A stretch of 64,000 bases of DNA from contig NC_040013.1 in the NCBI RefSeq assembly GCF_000972845.2, positions 4,454,642-4,518,641 on the forward strand, written 5' to 3'. Made by a program: the position numbers and the translations under genes. The notes under the pieces are model-generated. The model worked only from the letters and a program-made list of their open reading frames with translations. It was not told the origin of the DNA and made no database searches. Below are positions 38,801-49,544 of the stretch, one piece after another; within the stretch, counting starts at the first letter, position 1, and every line of letters begins with the position of its first letter. The DNA is from Larimichthys crocea (lineage: Eukaryota > Chordata > Actinopteri > Sciaenidae).

Positions 38801-41800
38801 CGCCCAAGCTTCTTGGAGGTCATCCCTGAGCCCTTGCTGGCTGGTGTGTTAGGAGGAGTGTGCTTCCTGTTTGTGGCCATCGTCCTCTCGTTGGTGACGG
38901 CTTGCTATATGAGTCAGAGGAGACAGCGCCGGCGCAGAAAGAGAAGACAAGGTAAAACTTCGGACTACACTTTACTTTGTTATGACTGGACAAATTCAGC
39001 TGGTTGACATTTTATGTCTTCCTTTGCCTTTTCTTAGATATACCACCTGCCTTCCAGAAGAACTCATCTCCTGAGTAAGTGCCTGAAACATTGTTGTTTG
39101 TTATGTATCTATCTTTATCTTTTATGGATCTATTTTAATAAAACTTCTTGTCCATTTCTTTCTCAGCGCTCGCTCGCCTCCTCGCAGTCCTGACAGCGTC
39201 CTAAAGCTGAAGCTGTGTCCGCCGCTTCCCTTCTTCCCCAACACCTCCTCCTCACAGTCCGATCGGTCGTCCTTTGATAAAGGCAGCCGCGGGGAATACC
39301 ACGACCAGCGAAAACAACTCCTGTCCAACTCGTCTCCTCCGCCACATTACACACTCTTTGAGAGTCACCTGGGGTCTCAGGCCCCTTCACCAACTGCTCT
39401 GGAGTCCATCTCCAGAGGACCAGATGGACGCTTCATTGTCCAGCCACTACAAGGGGGCTCCAGCTCTTCCAATAACAAAACCTTGAAGGATGACATCCTG
39501 CAAATTAACGGCGGGGCAAGTGGCTCAGGGAGTAACAGGACTTCATTCAGGGACTCTCCAAAGTCGAGCATTATGAGCTCAGAGAAGGACGAGAGAAGGA
39601 ATTCTCCTCTCACCGTGGACGTCCCAGAGCTGAGCAGACCTCCTTCCTCCCCTGGAAGAGTACGAGCCATGGCCAGAAATTTCTCACGTCACGGCTGCTT
39701 TTATTCTGACGACGAACAAAGCTCAGAGGCTCTACTGGAAAGAGCGAGCTTCTATTCGGACAACAGCGAGAAAAAACCCAGCGATTCTCTCAGGAGATAT
39801 CGCATGCCGGGCCATGCTGAAGATCTATTCCCTAGTTTGAGCCGGAAAACTAAGCTTCTGGAAAGAGACAGAGACAGATACCAGCCTATGGTCAGTCAGT
39901 TGACTAATAACAGCACCCTGGTCTCACAACTTGACAGCGAGCTGGAAAGAGATAGCATTAACAAGTGTGTACAATTAGCAAAGGAGAGGGAAGAAATGGA
40001 GAGGGAGCTGGAGAGCTATACAGCCAGTCAGAGAAGCCGTAGTCGTGGAAGAGACGAGCAACAGTCTGATAAGTCAGAGAGCCCTCAAAGCGATGCACCC
40101 AAGTCCGAGGAAGAGCCTATATGGAAGCCGCAGGATGTTACCATCCGACAGAAACACACACAGACAACTCGAGTGGCTGACTATAGGCGGGCATGCTACT
40201 TCGGGAGCGCCAGCAGTCCCATGGACCGGCTCCCTACGTCTCGTATACAATGGGACATTAGCCCCGTTACATCCGTCACCAGCCTCATTCCGGTACAGAG
40301 CCCACGCGAGACCACGTCGCCCAGGTCACGGCATCCTCACACACGTAGGGAAACCACAGAGGACTCCTTTGCTGTTGATTCATCCCGGTCTCCGGTAACC
40401 CAGAACACCTCCCTCCCCATGCTCTCCCCTGACGTCACCTCAGAGAGTCTCCCTCTCCTGTGTCTACAAACGCCAGAGAGAGCCAGGTCATTGAGTCCTC
40501 CAAGAGAGGCCGATGTATGCAGGAAGTCCATGACTGAGCAAGGTTTTAGGGAAAAGACTCAGGATGGAGGTGTTTCTTCAAGGTCCAGACATTCTTATGC
40601 GTATGCATGCACTCAGCCCTGGGATTCAGCTGCCAGGGGTCCTTCAGTCGAGAGGCCTCAAAGTTCAGCCTCTGCTCCTTATAATCAGCCAGTGAGACCT
40701 GCAGAAGTAGACTATACATCCACAAGGGATCCCAGTCCATCGAGTTATTCCACCTTGCCCTACGAACATCATGACGTGGGAGCAAAGGCCAAAGAAAAAG
40801 ACACTCAGGCCCGAGATGACAGGCGGAGTTCAGGGTTTTACTCTGAGTTAGAGCGAGAGGGTGTGCGAACGCGTTCACGGAGGAGCGACAAGTGTCTCTT
40901 CTCTGATAGTCCAAGCCCCATTTCAACGTTGACTCTTGTAGAAGAGGTCGAGAGTGACCAGTCCCAATTTTCAGTCAGTCAGTCCGGGTCCTTCAAGGCC
41001 AAGCCTGCAGCTTCATCTCCTAAAATGTCCCCACTGCAGACAAGTGCAATTCTTGAATACCTGAGCCTTCCAGGTTTCATCGAAATGAGCGTGGATGAGC
41101 CCGTTGAAGAAGTCACAGACACCGCCAGACGAAGTTCAGATGTGAAGCCAGAAAAATCTCCGGGGTCTAAGCCTGATGTGGTTCCTAAAAACTGGGACGT
41201 TCACATTGAGCAAAACCGGGACTCAAAGTCAAAGGTTTGCTTTGAACAAACGCATTCTGCGGGTGAGTCCAGCTTTTACGGGAGTAGAAAACGCTCCCTC
41301 CATGGGGAAGGTAGAGACTCTTCACTGAGAGTAAGATTTCCAGATGAGGCAAGACCATCGTCACCCGGTCCAGAAAAAACAAGCAAGCAACTTTACAGTG
41401 AGAAGATGCAATTTCGAGATGGGAATAAAAACACAGACAGACCTGAATCCAGACTCGGATCCAGGTCAGCTCACACCTTGTTCAGTGCAGCTAAAGGCGT
41501 GGCGGATATTGTGTCGAAACACTCGCAGAGTTTTGTGGACAGTAGTGAGTCTTTATTAGAGCAACCCCAAAGACAAGCTTCTCAGGGCAGCAGGACTAAT
41601 AACATTGCATCACGGATATGTCAAGTCCCTGTGCCATTTCTAAAGAAGTCCCTAAGCATGGGGCCTTGTAGGTCGCTCTCAGGTATGGGACAGCCTCGTC
41701 CTTTCCTAAAGAAGTCCATCAGTTTAGGCTCACAGAGGTGGGAGCACTTCGAGACTCCGAGGACATACATTTCTGAGAAATGTTACTGGGACGAGTTCCC

Positions 41801-43171
41801 AAGCCCAGATGTCAGGGTGAAGTCCTACAGTTACAGTCAGTCTTCCCTCCCCAGACCTGGCCCCTCTTGGAGGGAGTATATCCCCTTCGGACGCCCCAGC
41901 ATGGGGAGCTTAGAGAGGCCTCACCATGCACAAAGATCTTTAGCTAGTCCTTCCTACCTCACTCCTTCGATGTACCCACCCAGGCAAACCTCACTCTCCC
42001 CGATGCTGGAACCCTCTGATCCACGACGGCAAGCCGCCGTTTTCCCAGAGTCCTCCAGGTGGTCGCCCTCTTTTCAAGACACCCATAGGATTGCCCAGCA
42101 GAAATATGTCCCCATGCCCTCCTCCATCCCTGTACCCCAGTACCAACACTGGCCAGGATCCAGAGTGGAAAGCATGAGACCCATGGAACCTAGGAGGGTC
42201 CCTCAGAGGTCCTACCTGCCCAGGGGCATTAGTTGGCCCTCACCTTACTATGCCCCCTTCCCACCGAGGGAGGGGGAGAGTTACAGACAACCAGACAGGA
42301 TGATGGGGAGGGCAGGGGAGATGGAGATCAGGGAGGGCAGAGAGATCAGGGAAGGCGGGAGGGCCAGCTATGCCAGTCAGAGCAGTGGCAGAGGCAGCGC
42401 CGGCCTCTTCCGACAGTCCTTGTCCATCACACCAACGCTGCTCAGCTCCCCCGAGACCACCGAGGAAAGCGAGCGGCACAGAGCTGAGATGGAGCTGCCC
42501 GAGAGGAGAACGAAAAGGTGAAACGCCACGACTCCTGGTCCATAACAACAACAACAACAACAACAAGCACACTGGAGCGTGCAGAGGGATTTATTTATGT
42601 TGCCAAAATAACATGAATGTTTTTGTCTTTGTTGCTTGTGACTACTGTTATCTGAACGCTTGTTTTGTGTATCTCATTAGAAGGAACACATCAGTAGATG
42701 AGAGTTATGAGTGGGACTCTGCTGATGCCTGTGTGGACTCGGAGGTCCTGGAGGCCACGAGGTTTGATCAGTCTCGGAGAGGCCGATATGATCAAGCTGG
42801 TGGCTTCCAGGACCAGCGACGGAAAGGTGACCTCTCATTACGTTTGACGTTGCATGTGTCGTTGTGAGTTGTATGCTGCATGTGTTCATCCTGTTATCCT
42901 TGTGCTGTTTTTGTGAGCTTGTCCCATGACATGCCCATCCATGCATCTCCTCTCCCTGATACCCTCCCCAGGCCCGTCTCCCTCAATCAGCCCGCCAGTT
43001 TCCAACCCGCCCCGCTGCCAGTACAGCCGCTCCCTGAGCGAGGCGCGTTTCAACGCTCTCCGCCAGGAGTACCAAGAGTACAGGCGGGCTCAGGAATCCA
43101 TCTGTTCCCGTGAGCCCTGCCTCACCCCTGGCCGTGATTCAGACTCTGACTCCAATTCGGCACTGCTCTAG
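24849..43171 (+). CDS. igsf9a: Immunoglobulin superfamily member 9 (protein turtle homolog A), neuronal adhesion receptor
   Basis: Twenty coding exons join in phase: 24849-24909, 26663-26869, 33661-33807, 35438-35589, 35765-35882, 36214-36355, 36603-36748, 36874-37016, 37106-37246, 37332-37448, 37532-37682, 37794-37905, 37985-38160, 38243-38481, 38560-38644, 38781-38951, 39038-39074, 39167-42517, 42681-42826, 42972-43171. They encode 2,013 aa. Signal peptide about 1-25; Ig1 26-138; Ig2 to 228; Ig3 to 324; Ig4 to 419; Ig5 to 508; two FN3 domains to about 712; TM helix about 731-754 (LLAGVLGGVCFLFVAIVLSL), then an Arg-rich stop. Tail landmarks of IGSF9 rather than IGSF9B are ISRGPDGRFIV, LEYLSLPGFIEMSVDE (from 1410), SQSSGRGSAG, RRNTSVDESYEWDS and a terminal SALL. 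The ATG at 24849 starts the only frame leading into a hydrophobic leader. The family mediates homophilic adhesion in dendrite and inhibitory-synapse development. The tail is about three times the mammalian length. Confidence 0.93.
29445..29740. repeat. teleost interspersed repeat (AGCTGCAACTATCGATTA family)
   Basis: Contains AGCTGCAACTATCGATTATT and, 220 bp on, GAAGCTGAAATCAGTGAATT with TTGGACATTTT. I recognise this pairing from an abundant fish repeat built around a TCGATTA core. The termini are diverged. Confidence 0.5.
32814..32858. repeat. (TG)22 dinucleotide repeat
   Basis: Uninterrupted TG run within the Ig1-splitting intron of igsf9a. Confidence 0.97.
34820..35330. mobile_element. possible PIF/Harbinger-derived remnant
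   Basis: The left edge has CCCAGTCCGGACCAAAGATG. The right edge has CTGAATTTTTGGTCTGAACTG, which is partly the inverse. Inside, an ATG at about 35001 opens MAEEREDHLMTLFEEQPCLQ, similar in feel to the start of MADF/Myb-like second proteins of Harbinger elements, and is soon interrupted. It lies in the igsf9a intron between the Ig1 and Ig2 exons. Weak call. Confidence 0.35.
39167..42517 (+). CDS. igsf9a: igsf9a giant cytoplasmic exon (1,117 codons)
   Basis: This exon of the igsf9a model starts in phase 2 after TTTCTCAG and ends at AAAAG|GTGAAA. It is a Ser/Pro/Arg-rich, probably disordered segment (aa 782-1899). It contains PFLKKSLSMG at about 1605 and a near copy PFLKKSISLG at about 1627, the LEYLSLPGFIEM block from 1410, ISEKCYWDEFPSP near 1650, and SQSSGRGSAG near the end. 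Read-through of the donor would hit TGA three bases later, so an unspliced transcript would end here. It must not be read as a separate gene: no ATG lies near its 5' edge, and its frame continues exactly from the preceding exon. Confidence 0.9.
42544..42566. repeat. (AAC)n trinucleotide repeat
   Basis: About seven to eight AAC units, 26 bp inside the intron after the giant igsf9a exon. Confidence 0.95.
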
Positions 43172-44600
43172 CAGCTTGACTCGGTCCGTTATCCTGCCTG
43201 CCCTCTCACCTCTTTCCTCTTTTCCACCTCTCACTGCTCGCCTGCCTGCGTCCTTTTCTTGCCTGCTACTGTATCATCCATGTGCTGTGAATTTGTGCAT
43301 GCCAAGACTTCATTAACCTTTTAGGAGCCGTTATCTAATGCCGCACTACTCTTTTTTTCCTTCACAGGTTCATCTAAGACAGACACCAAATAGAAGTTTT
43401 TAACGAAACAGACGGCAGCACTGTGGTCCCGGACACTGTCACACCTCACTGGAGTTTGTCATTGTTTAACGTTTTCATCCTGTTACAGCAGACTAAAGTT
43501 CCATATGCTCTATGCCATCAAATCTGACAGATGACATATTCTTTTTCTTGTACTTGTTCCATAATGAAGCTCAGAAGGGATTTATTTATTTTTCTAAGAA
43601 GCTCGTGCAACTGTATTTTCTTTCTTTTCACCCTTGACAATCAGGCACACAGGCCCAAATGCTTTATAAAAGCAGCTACACAACGAAAGTTGTATCTCAA
43701 GTTGATGTCCATCACGTGAGCGACTTCCCTTTTGAATAAGACAGGGATGCTAATGACAATGATGTCGGTGGAAATATCTGCATTGTTGCCTGTGTTGCCA
43801 GTCAAACAGTGTTTTTCACCACCATCCTTCTGAATACGAAGTACTTGAATAATACCACTTCAGATTCACGCGCAATTCATGAACTCCAAACCATATATAT
43901 TTAAAAAAGAAGTCACTGTGATCGTCCTGCTGGTCTCCTTAAACTAATTTCCAGACATTTTATCTGCCACAGTTCATCCCAGCATTGCCAGTATTTGTTC
44001 AAAATGTACAAATGTTTATATGTACCTTAATGTGAATGAACCCCGCTGTTGTCATTGTATATTTCCACGTTCATCAGATGAGAAAATGCGACTTATTACT
44101 CCACCTGAATCAAACTTTGCCTCTGTGATTAAATGACAGACAGGGAAAATGAATTTTTGCCTTATTTCTTGACCATGGAAGGTTTGACCTGACAAGCTAT
44201 AATCAAACAAAACTGATTAAAAATGATTTTTTTTTATGTATATTTATTAAAGGTGAGTTCTGATATGCAACAATGTTTACAATTCACATCACCGATGTGA
44301 AGGCAACACTGTGAATATTTCATCGACTTCTGGTTCTGTGTTTGAATTGAAAGTCTGTCATGAATTTTGTGCCCATTAAGTTTTTTTTTAACGTCACCTG
44401 ACAAACAGAGATTTAAAGAATATCTTTGTAGCTACACATGGTTCTATATTTACTTAAATAACCCAGATGAAGATCTTCATATGGAGTGAGTTTGCATTTC
44501 TGATGATGTTTTTGTACAAACTGGAAAATTTTATATCTTTGCCACCTGGTTGTTTTTGTCATTTTTATATGTTTGTAATGAATAAATTGTTTTATTCTGA
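43172..44600 (+). other. igsf9a: igsf9a 3'UTR and alternative terminal exon
   Basis: AT-rich sequence after the TAG at 43169. An acceptor (TTTTTTTCCTTCACAG ending 43367) opens a short exon reading SSKTDTK then TAG (43391-43393) if entered in phase 1. It can be joined to exon 20, or to a GTGAGC donor within the last coding exon (at 43110). Downstream, T-rich and ATTTA-like segments are typical of a neuronal 3'UTR. Confidence 0.55.
44581..44586 (+). terminator. igsf9a polyadenylation signal (candidate)
   Basis: AATAAA about 1.4 kb after the igsf9a stop codon, followed by TTGTTTTATTCTG, a GU/U-rich downstream element. Confidence 0.5.
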
Positions 44601-44998
44601 AAGTGCCAGACTGAGAGGACGTGTTGATTTTCATGATGCTGTAATCACCTGTCGAGCCGACTCAAACCCGGTTAACCCGTCCTCTTCTTTTGTTTTTTCA
44701 TTACCCCTTCCTCATTCCATTCTTTCCATCCTCACTCTTATTCAAACCTGTCTCCCATCTCTCCCTTCTTCAGGTATCAGCACAACGCCTGAGACGGGTT
44801 CCTCATGCTTCCCTCATATTATTAAACCTTTAATCATTCCTGCTAATAACACCATTTTATCCATATTCAGTGTAAATGTCTGTACTGAACTTGAACGCAA
44901 AGTACAGCTGAGAGAAGTGATCAGAAACCACATTTGGAAGATAAAATTTTGGCCTGATGGTGGCGCTATATGAAGTCAGGGAGTGACCAAACACTTGA

Positions 44999-45275
44999 CA
45001 CTCATGACGCTTATGTCATAAACGTACTTATAACACGTTATACTGCGCTTATAGCAATGTAGAATTAAAGTTACAAGCACTACATGTTTATAATGAATTA
45101 TCAAAAGTCAGTGAGTAACCAGCAATTACCTGACCTTATAAGTCATTATAAAGTGTTATGATTATTGCTATAACACAGTATAAACATCTGAGTTCTTACA
45201 CCTATAATTATACATTGCTTTGAGCTCAATATAACACATTATAAGTATGTTTATAAGGCCTTATAATGCGTCATA
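44999..45275. mobile_element. palindromic MITE-like repeat
   Basis: The left arm (CTCATGACGCTTATGTCATA, AACGTACTTATAACACGTTA) is inverted at the right (AACACATTATAAGTATGTTT, ATAAGGCCTTATAATGCGTC). Many TTATAA palindromes lie in between. There is no open frame. It lies between the convergent igsf9a and gatd3 3' ends. Confidence 0.65.
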
Positions 45276-45402
45276 GAAACTGTTGCAACACTTGATGCGT
45301 CACAACACAAATTTCCTCCTTCTGGAGAAAGGTGACTCATGGGTGTCAGCAGCTGTGGTAAACATTGCACAACGTTGTCAGTAATTGTCCATACAGGTCT
45401 CG

Positions 45403-45408
45403 TTTATT
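45403..45408 (-). terminator. gatd3 polyadenylation signal (candidate)
   Basis: AATAAA on the minus strand, about 316 bp beyond the gatd3 stop codon. Confidence 0.45.
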
Positions 45409-45723
45409 TCAAGGACTTTGGAGAAGAGATTTAACAGGAAAGTAAAGAAACTCTGTCTCGGGTCGAGGTAGGTAGATGGTGACCCGCGTGCTCTCTGCAT
45501 ATGTTATCTGGACAAACAGATAATGTGGCAAACCTATTATACGTGTCACGTTTGCCTATATTAACCGATAGCATCAATTACACACGACAAGCCGTTTGCT
45601 CTTTAACTAAAGCATTTATATTGTTCCAGGTAAGGAGTCATCAGTACAGAGGTGTATGTCGAACATAAACACCAACTTTCTCTATTTCTTTTTTTTTTTT
45701 TCTTCCAGGCTTAAAATGTCACT

Positions 45724-48700
45724 TTACTTGGTTGACATACGCATGACATGTTTGACCATATTTCCAATACCATCAAAGATATAGTGATAGTGATACTCAG
45801 TTTCCCACATGAAGGTAGGAGTGCTGACCACCTTGTTCTTCTCGTCCACATGGGCCTCGTGAAAGAAAGGGTTAAGGTCAAAGCAGGAGCAGAAAAAACA
45901 ATGACAAAGTTCATTAACCAGCACTGGTTGTAAAAACAGACCTCTCAAAGGATATATATGGCTCGCGACCATTGTGGCGAGCGCCCATGCTCTTCACAGC
46001 CTGCACCATGCTTGTGTTAGGCCAGGTGCCCCAGCGAGTGCTCTCGTCCCGCTCGTATCCCATGGTCACCTCGAGGCCGGGAAGGACGCGGCAGGCCAGC
46101 AAAGGCGCCATGCTGGCCAGTCTGAAACAGGAGCAGACAGTCAGGAGGCAAGACTGATCAGTATGCAAAAATATAGCCTGAAAAACAAAGAATCTGAGGC
46201 AGGATTGTGGATTGTCGGCTGTTTATTATCACCATTTGTCCACAAATTAAATTTTGGAAAGACGACATCTCTGCGTTTGCTCTCTGGGCAGTTTGTGTGA
46301 AGTTACTGTGATCCTACAGACTTAAACTTAATTTTCAGTGAAGTTTGAGTCAGTAAGATCCAACTAATTGTACGTGACATAACTCCAGTGTCACTGACAA
46401 AGCAGAGTCTAATCAGCCAAAGTGGAAACGCCTGTGTGGGAGTGCTGTGTTGCTCTTTCGTGCTCACACTTGGTATTCACTGACGATATCACGCATACAG
46501 CAGACATTATGACTTGTCGTAACATAACACTAACCACAGCTCTGCCGCATGCACAACACCGGGATCCTGAAACTGAAGCTTTAACTGTGCCTTTACACAA
46601 ACTTCACTGTTAAACGCAAAGAAATGGGCTCGTGTGATACTTAGAAATGCAATCTACCCAGACTTTTAAGGCACCAAACTTCTGTACCAGTGTGGAAACC
46701 AGAGTCCACTCACTGTCCTCATGATCTGCAGGACTGGATGGATTAATCCGGTACACCATTAAAGTTTCTTTCTTATATTTTACAGTCAATGGGAAGCTTA
46801 TCCATATACTGTTTGTTTATGACTGCAACAAAGAGCTAAGTCTAACTATATCTCATGAGAAATGCATCCTGCTTTTTAAACCGGAAATGGAAATTTGCAA
46901 ACATCTGCTGAGGTTTAAAATCAGCACTGCACAGCGATAATAAGATCTCATCTGTCCCCACTGGACTCAATCATCTGTCAAACAAACAAAGTGCACATTT
47001 CTAATGTCACACAGATACGTGTTGATATCTGCCTCTGGCCCTGTAAGCCAACATGCCTCTGTTCTGGATGTAAATACAGCTCAAACATGAAATTTATCCC
47101 TTCAAACTCCACTAAAATCTTTAAAAGGAGGCCATGTGAAGGTAGCAGACAAACATTTTGCCAAGTGTTTTTATTTGGCTTTTTTTACGCTTCTAAATCA
47201 TGAACAAACATGAGTGAAACACTGATGAAATGTGAGGAGCTGCAGCTGGAGGGTGTGTGTGTGCGTACTGTGGAGGAGCTGCAGTTTGCTAAATTATTGC
47301 TTTGAGAAAGACGGCCTGATTCTAAATTTATACCTTTTTTTTTTGGTTTGTTTTGTGGACAGATCAGTAAATATCAAGACAGCAATTAAAACTCTGACAG
47401 AACAGAACAATGGAAGGGGGGCGGGGGTGAATCTGAAAGCAGCTCACATGACACATGAATCACAGTGATAACGACGGTGACTCCTACTTTGCACACCTTT
47501 TTTATGATTGCGTGACAGCGTTATCTTCAGAGGCTCAGACTCTTTATAGGCCTCACGGATTACACACGTATTCTCCTGTAAAGTTCACTCCGCATACCTT
47601 TCATCCTCTTCCTCACCCTCCTTTAATTCCTGTAATCCTTCCACCTCAGACCTGCCATTCTGCACCTGTCCACCAGGCGTCCCCTCACCTGAACCCTGCA
47701 GCCCGGCTGCCAGGTTGCATCACCCCACGTGTGCCAACTGGACCGGATCACACACTTTATGTTGATCCTTCATTCTGCCCTGCCCCATCCCGCTTTAACC
47801 TGCAGGATTTGCCTTCATGTTGCACAATGTAAGCTTTCCTGTTGTGTAAAGACTGTTTTGTGTTGAAATAGAGACTAGCAAGCCTTGAATGGTGCATAAA
47901 TGTGCATGTATCTTTCCTAGCTTCACTTTTACCTGTTGAGTGTGCTAGTAACAACTTCTGTCTGTAATAAGACATATTTTTATCCAAATTTCACAACATA
48001 GTCTGCAATATTCATTCTAATTTCATTACAGAGATCGTTTTAAACTCATCCTAATGTAATCTGATTAAAAGTGTGGGACGAATCGGTGGTGATCTGCAAT
48101 TTTGCATCGTGTTTGGGTGTAAAATGTGAATTCTTACAGCCAGAAAACAAACTGCTGCCCTAAAACCTGAACCTGATAAGTTACTTGAGTTGTGCAGCGC
48201 TGACGAGGTGATCGAATGATACATACCCAATAGGCTTGCGTGAGCGGTGGAAATCCTTAAGCACCCTTTCCACGTCGTTGTTCAGCTTGCAGTCTTTGCC
48301 GTCCTTCACGAAAGAGGATCTACAGAGTCATAGAATAATGTCAGGGCCCCATCTTACAATCAAAGTGATCATATTTCATATTTCATCATCACTCACAGAT
48401 TCTTGGTGACGCCGTGGCCTCCAGGGAAGATGACAGCATCAAAGCTGTTGACGTCCAGCTTGGACAGGTCTTGCATTTGCATCATTCCTTGACCGTGGCT
48501 GAAGCGAGCTGCCTCGATCATCATGTTCCTATGTAACGGCCAGAAATAATCATAAATACTACCTTATGGAATTAGTCAAGTCAGGTGTGTGTACATACGG
48601 AGTTAAATGTCTTTGAGCCTGATCCATCTCAAAGTGCATCAGCGTTTCCAAACAAGCCTACCGGTTCTCGCCAGAGCCGGGCTGCTTCCTCACGTGGTCC

Positions 48701-49102
48701 ATCACTTGCATCTGCTGTTGATTTGGAGCAAACATCTGGAAGCGAGCGCCGTTACGGCTCAGGTGGTACATGGTGCTGGATGGAGGACAGAGTTGTCAGT
48801 TACCATCTCTGCAGGCTGATACAGCATGTGTTGGTGTGATACTCACTACACTCCCTCATGGACATCAGTCCCATCCCACCAGCCACATCCTGAGAAAACC
48901 TGTGATATACATTTTTAAATCACAATAACACCAACCACTAATGTTCACTTATTTTGGGGGGAGGAGGAGGGTATGTCTGACTTACCACTGCAATATTGGT
49001 GTTTCCCCAGTTGCCGTAGTCACCGTGGTGAACAAAGCAGGCGGGCTGACGAGAAAGAACAGCCAGGGTTTGTTTTGACAGCAAAGTCCTGGTAGCCAGC
49101 AT
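45724..49102 (-). CDS. gatd3: ES1 protein / glutamine amidotransferase-like class 1 domain-containing 3, mitochondrial
   Basis: Seven minus-strand exons: 49102-48986, 48899-48847, 48775-48662, 48528-48397, 48319-48227, 46121-about 45942, 45855-45724 (TAA at 45726-45724). The product is about 270-275 aa. The N-terminus [20 protein letters not shown] is Arg/Leu/Ser-rich without acids, a mitochondrial targeting peptide. The mature fold is ThiJ/PfpI (DJ-1-like): [44 protein letters not shown] (125-134), then [14 protein letters not shown] (170-183) and [15 protein letters not shown]. In fish this is ES1, described from cone photoreceptors and linked to enlarged mitochondria. At the nucleophile elbow the cysteine I recall in mammals and in bacterial ElbB is replaced by Ala-Ser. 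The junction of exons 6 and 7 does not join in phase with a good donor. The gene is convergent with igsf9a. Identity is firm; catalytic activity is doubtful. Confidence 0.92.
45943..48226 (-). other. gatd3 exons 5-6 and intron 5, no nested gene seen
   Basis: Exon 6 occupies 46121 downwards. The remaining 2.1 kb (46122-48226) is intron without a recognisable repeat family or gene. Short open frames at 47455-47832 are proline/histidine-rich chance frames. Confidence 0.5.
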
Positions 49103-49210
49103 GATTTAGCTTCGATCTCACTGTTTGAGGAGAAAAATGGGAACCGAACAGTTTGCAACTGTAGCCTGTGAAGACTTTTGGTTATAGTGTTGACCTTGCT
49201 GTGGCTGTCT

Positions 49211-49220
49211 GTATATATAC
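49211..49220 (-). promoter_or_regulatory. TATA-like box of gatd3
   Basis: The palindromic GTATATATAC lies 109 bp upstream of the gatd3 ATG, which would place transcription start near 49185 and give a 5'UTR of about 80 nt. A TATA promoter would suit a strongly expressed, cell-type-specific gene. No experimental support. Confidence 0.4.
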
Positions 49221-49544
49221 TACCAGAGTGCGGCTAGGTGACGTTATCACGTAAGCTCGATTTTCTGGGAAGGGCCTTAACTGGCCCTTTCCTCTCCCGA
49301 ACAACCTTCACTATTAATACCTTGTTTATTCGTCTGATTAACTTAAGTCATTTAGCCGCCACCCAGTGACACTTCAGCTTTGGAAAGTAATCTAACGATG
49401 TAGTGCTTTAACCCATGAAATATCTTGACCCAATTACAACTTAACTCTTAGCCTGGCGTGCATATGGAAGAAATCTACAGAAAGGATGCAAAATATCTTT
49501 AAATAAAAATAAAGTTTTACACATTAAAAATGAACTAATAACTT

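Noticed and set aside
39483..42521. A separate 1,012-aa gene
   Set aside because: It starts at a TTG inside a larger exon. The frame continues exactly from preceding igsf9a exons and ends at a used splice donor, so it is the igsf9a tail.
24849..43171. Assignment as igsf9b
   Set aside because: The juxtamembrane VYPLRPS...LLAGVLGG, LEYLSLP, SQSSGRGS and NTSVDE blocks fit IGSF9 (turtle A) better than my recollection of IGSF9B.
47455..47832. A 125-aa Pro/His-rich protein in gatd3 intron 5
   Set aside because: Composition is random, there is no splice or promoter context, and it lies on the strand opposite the gene.
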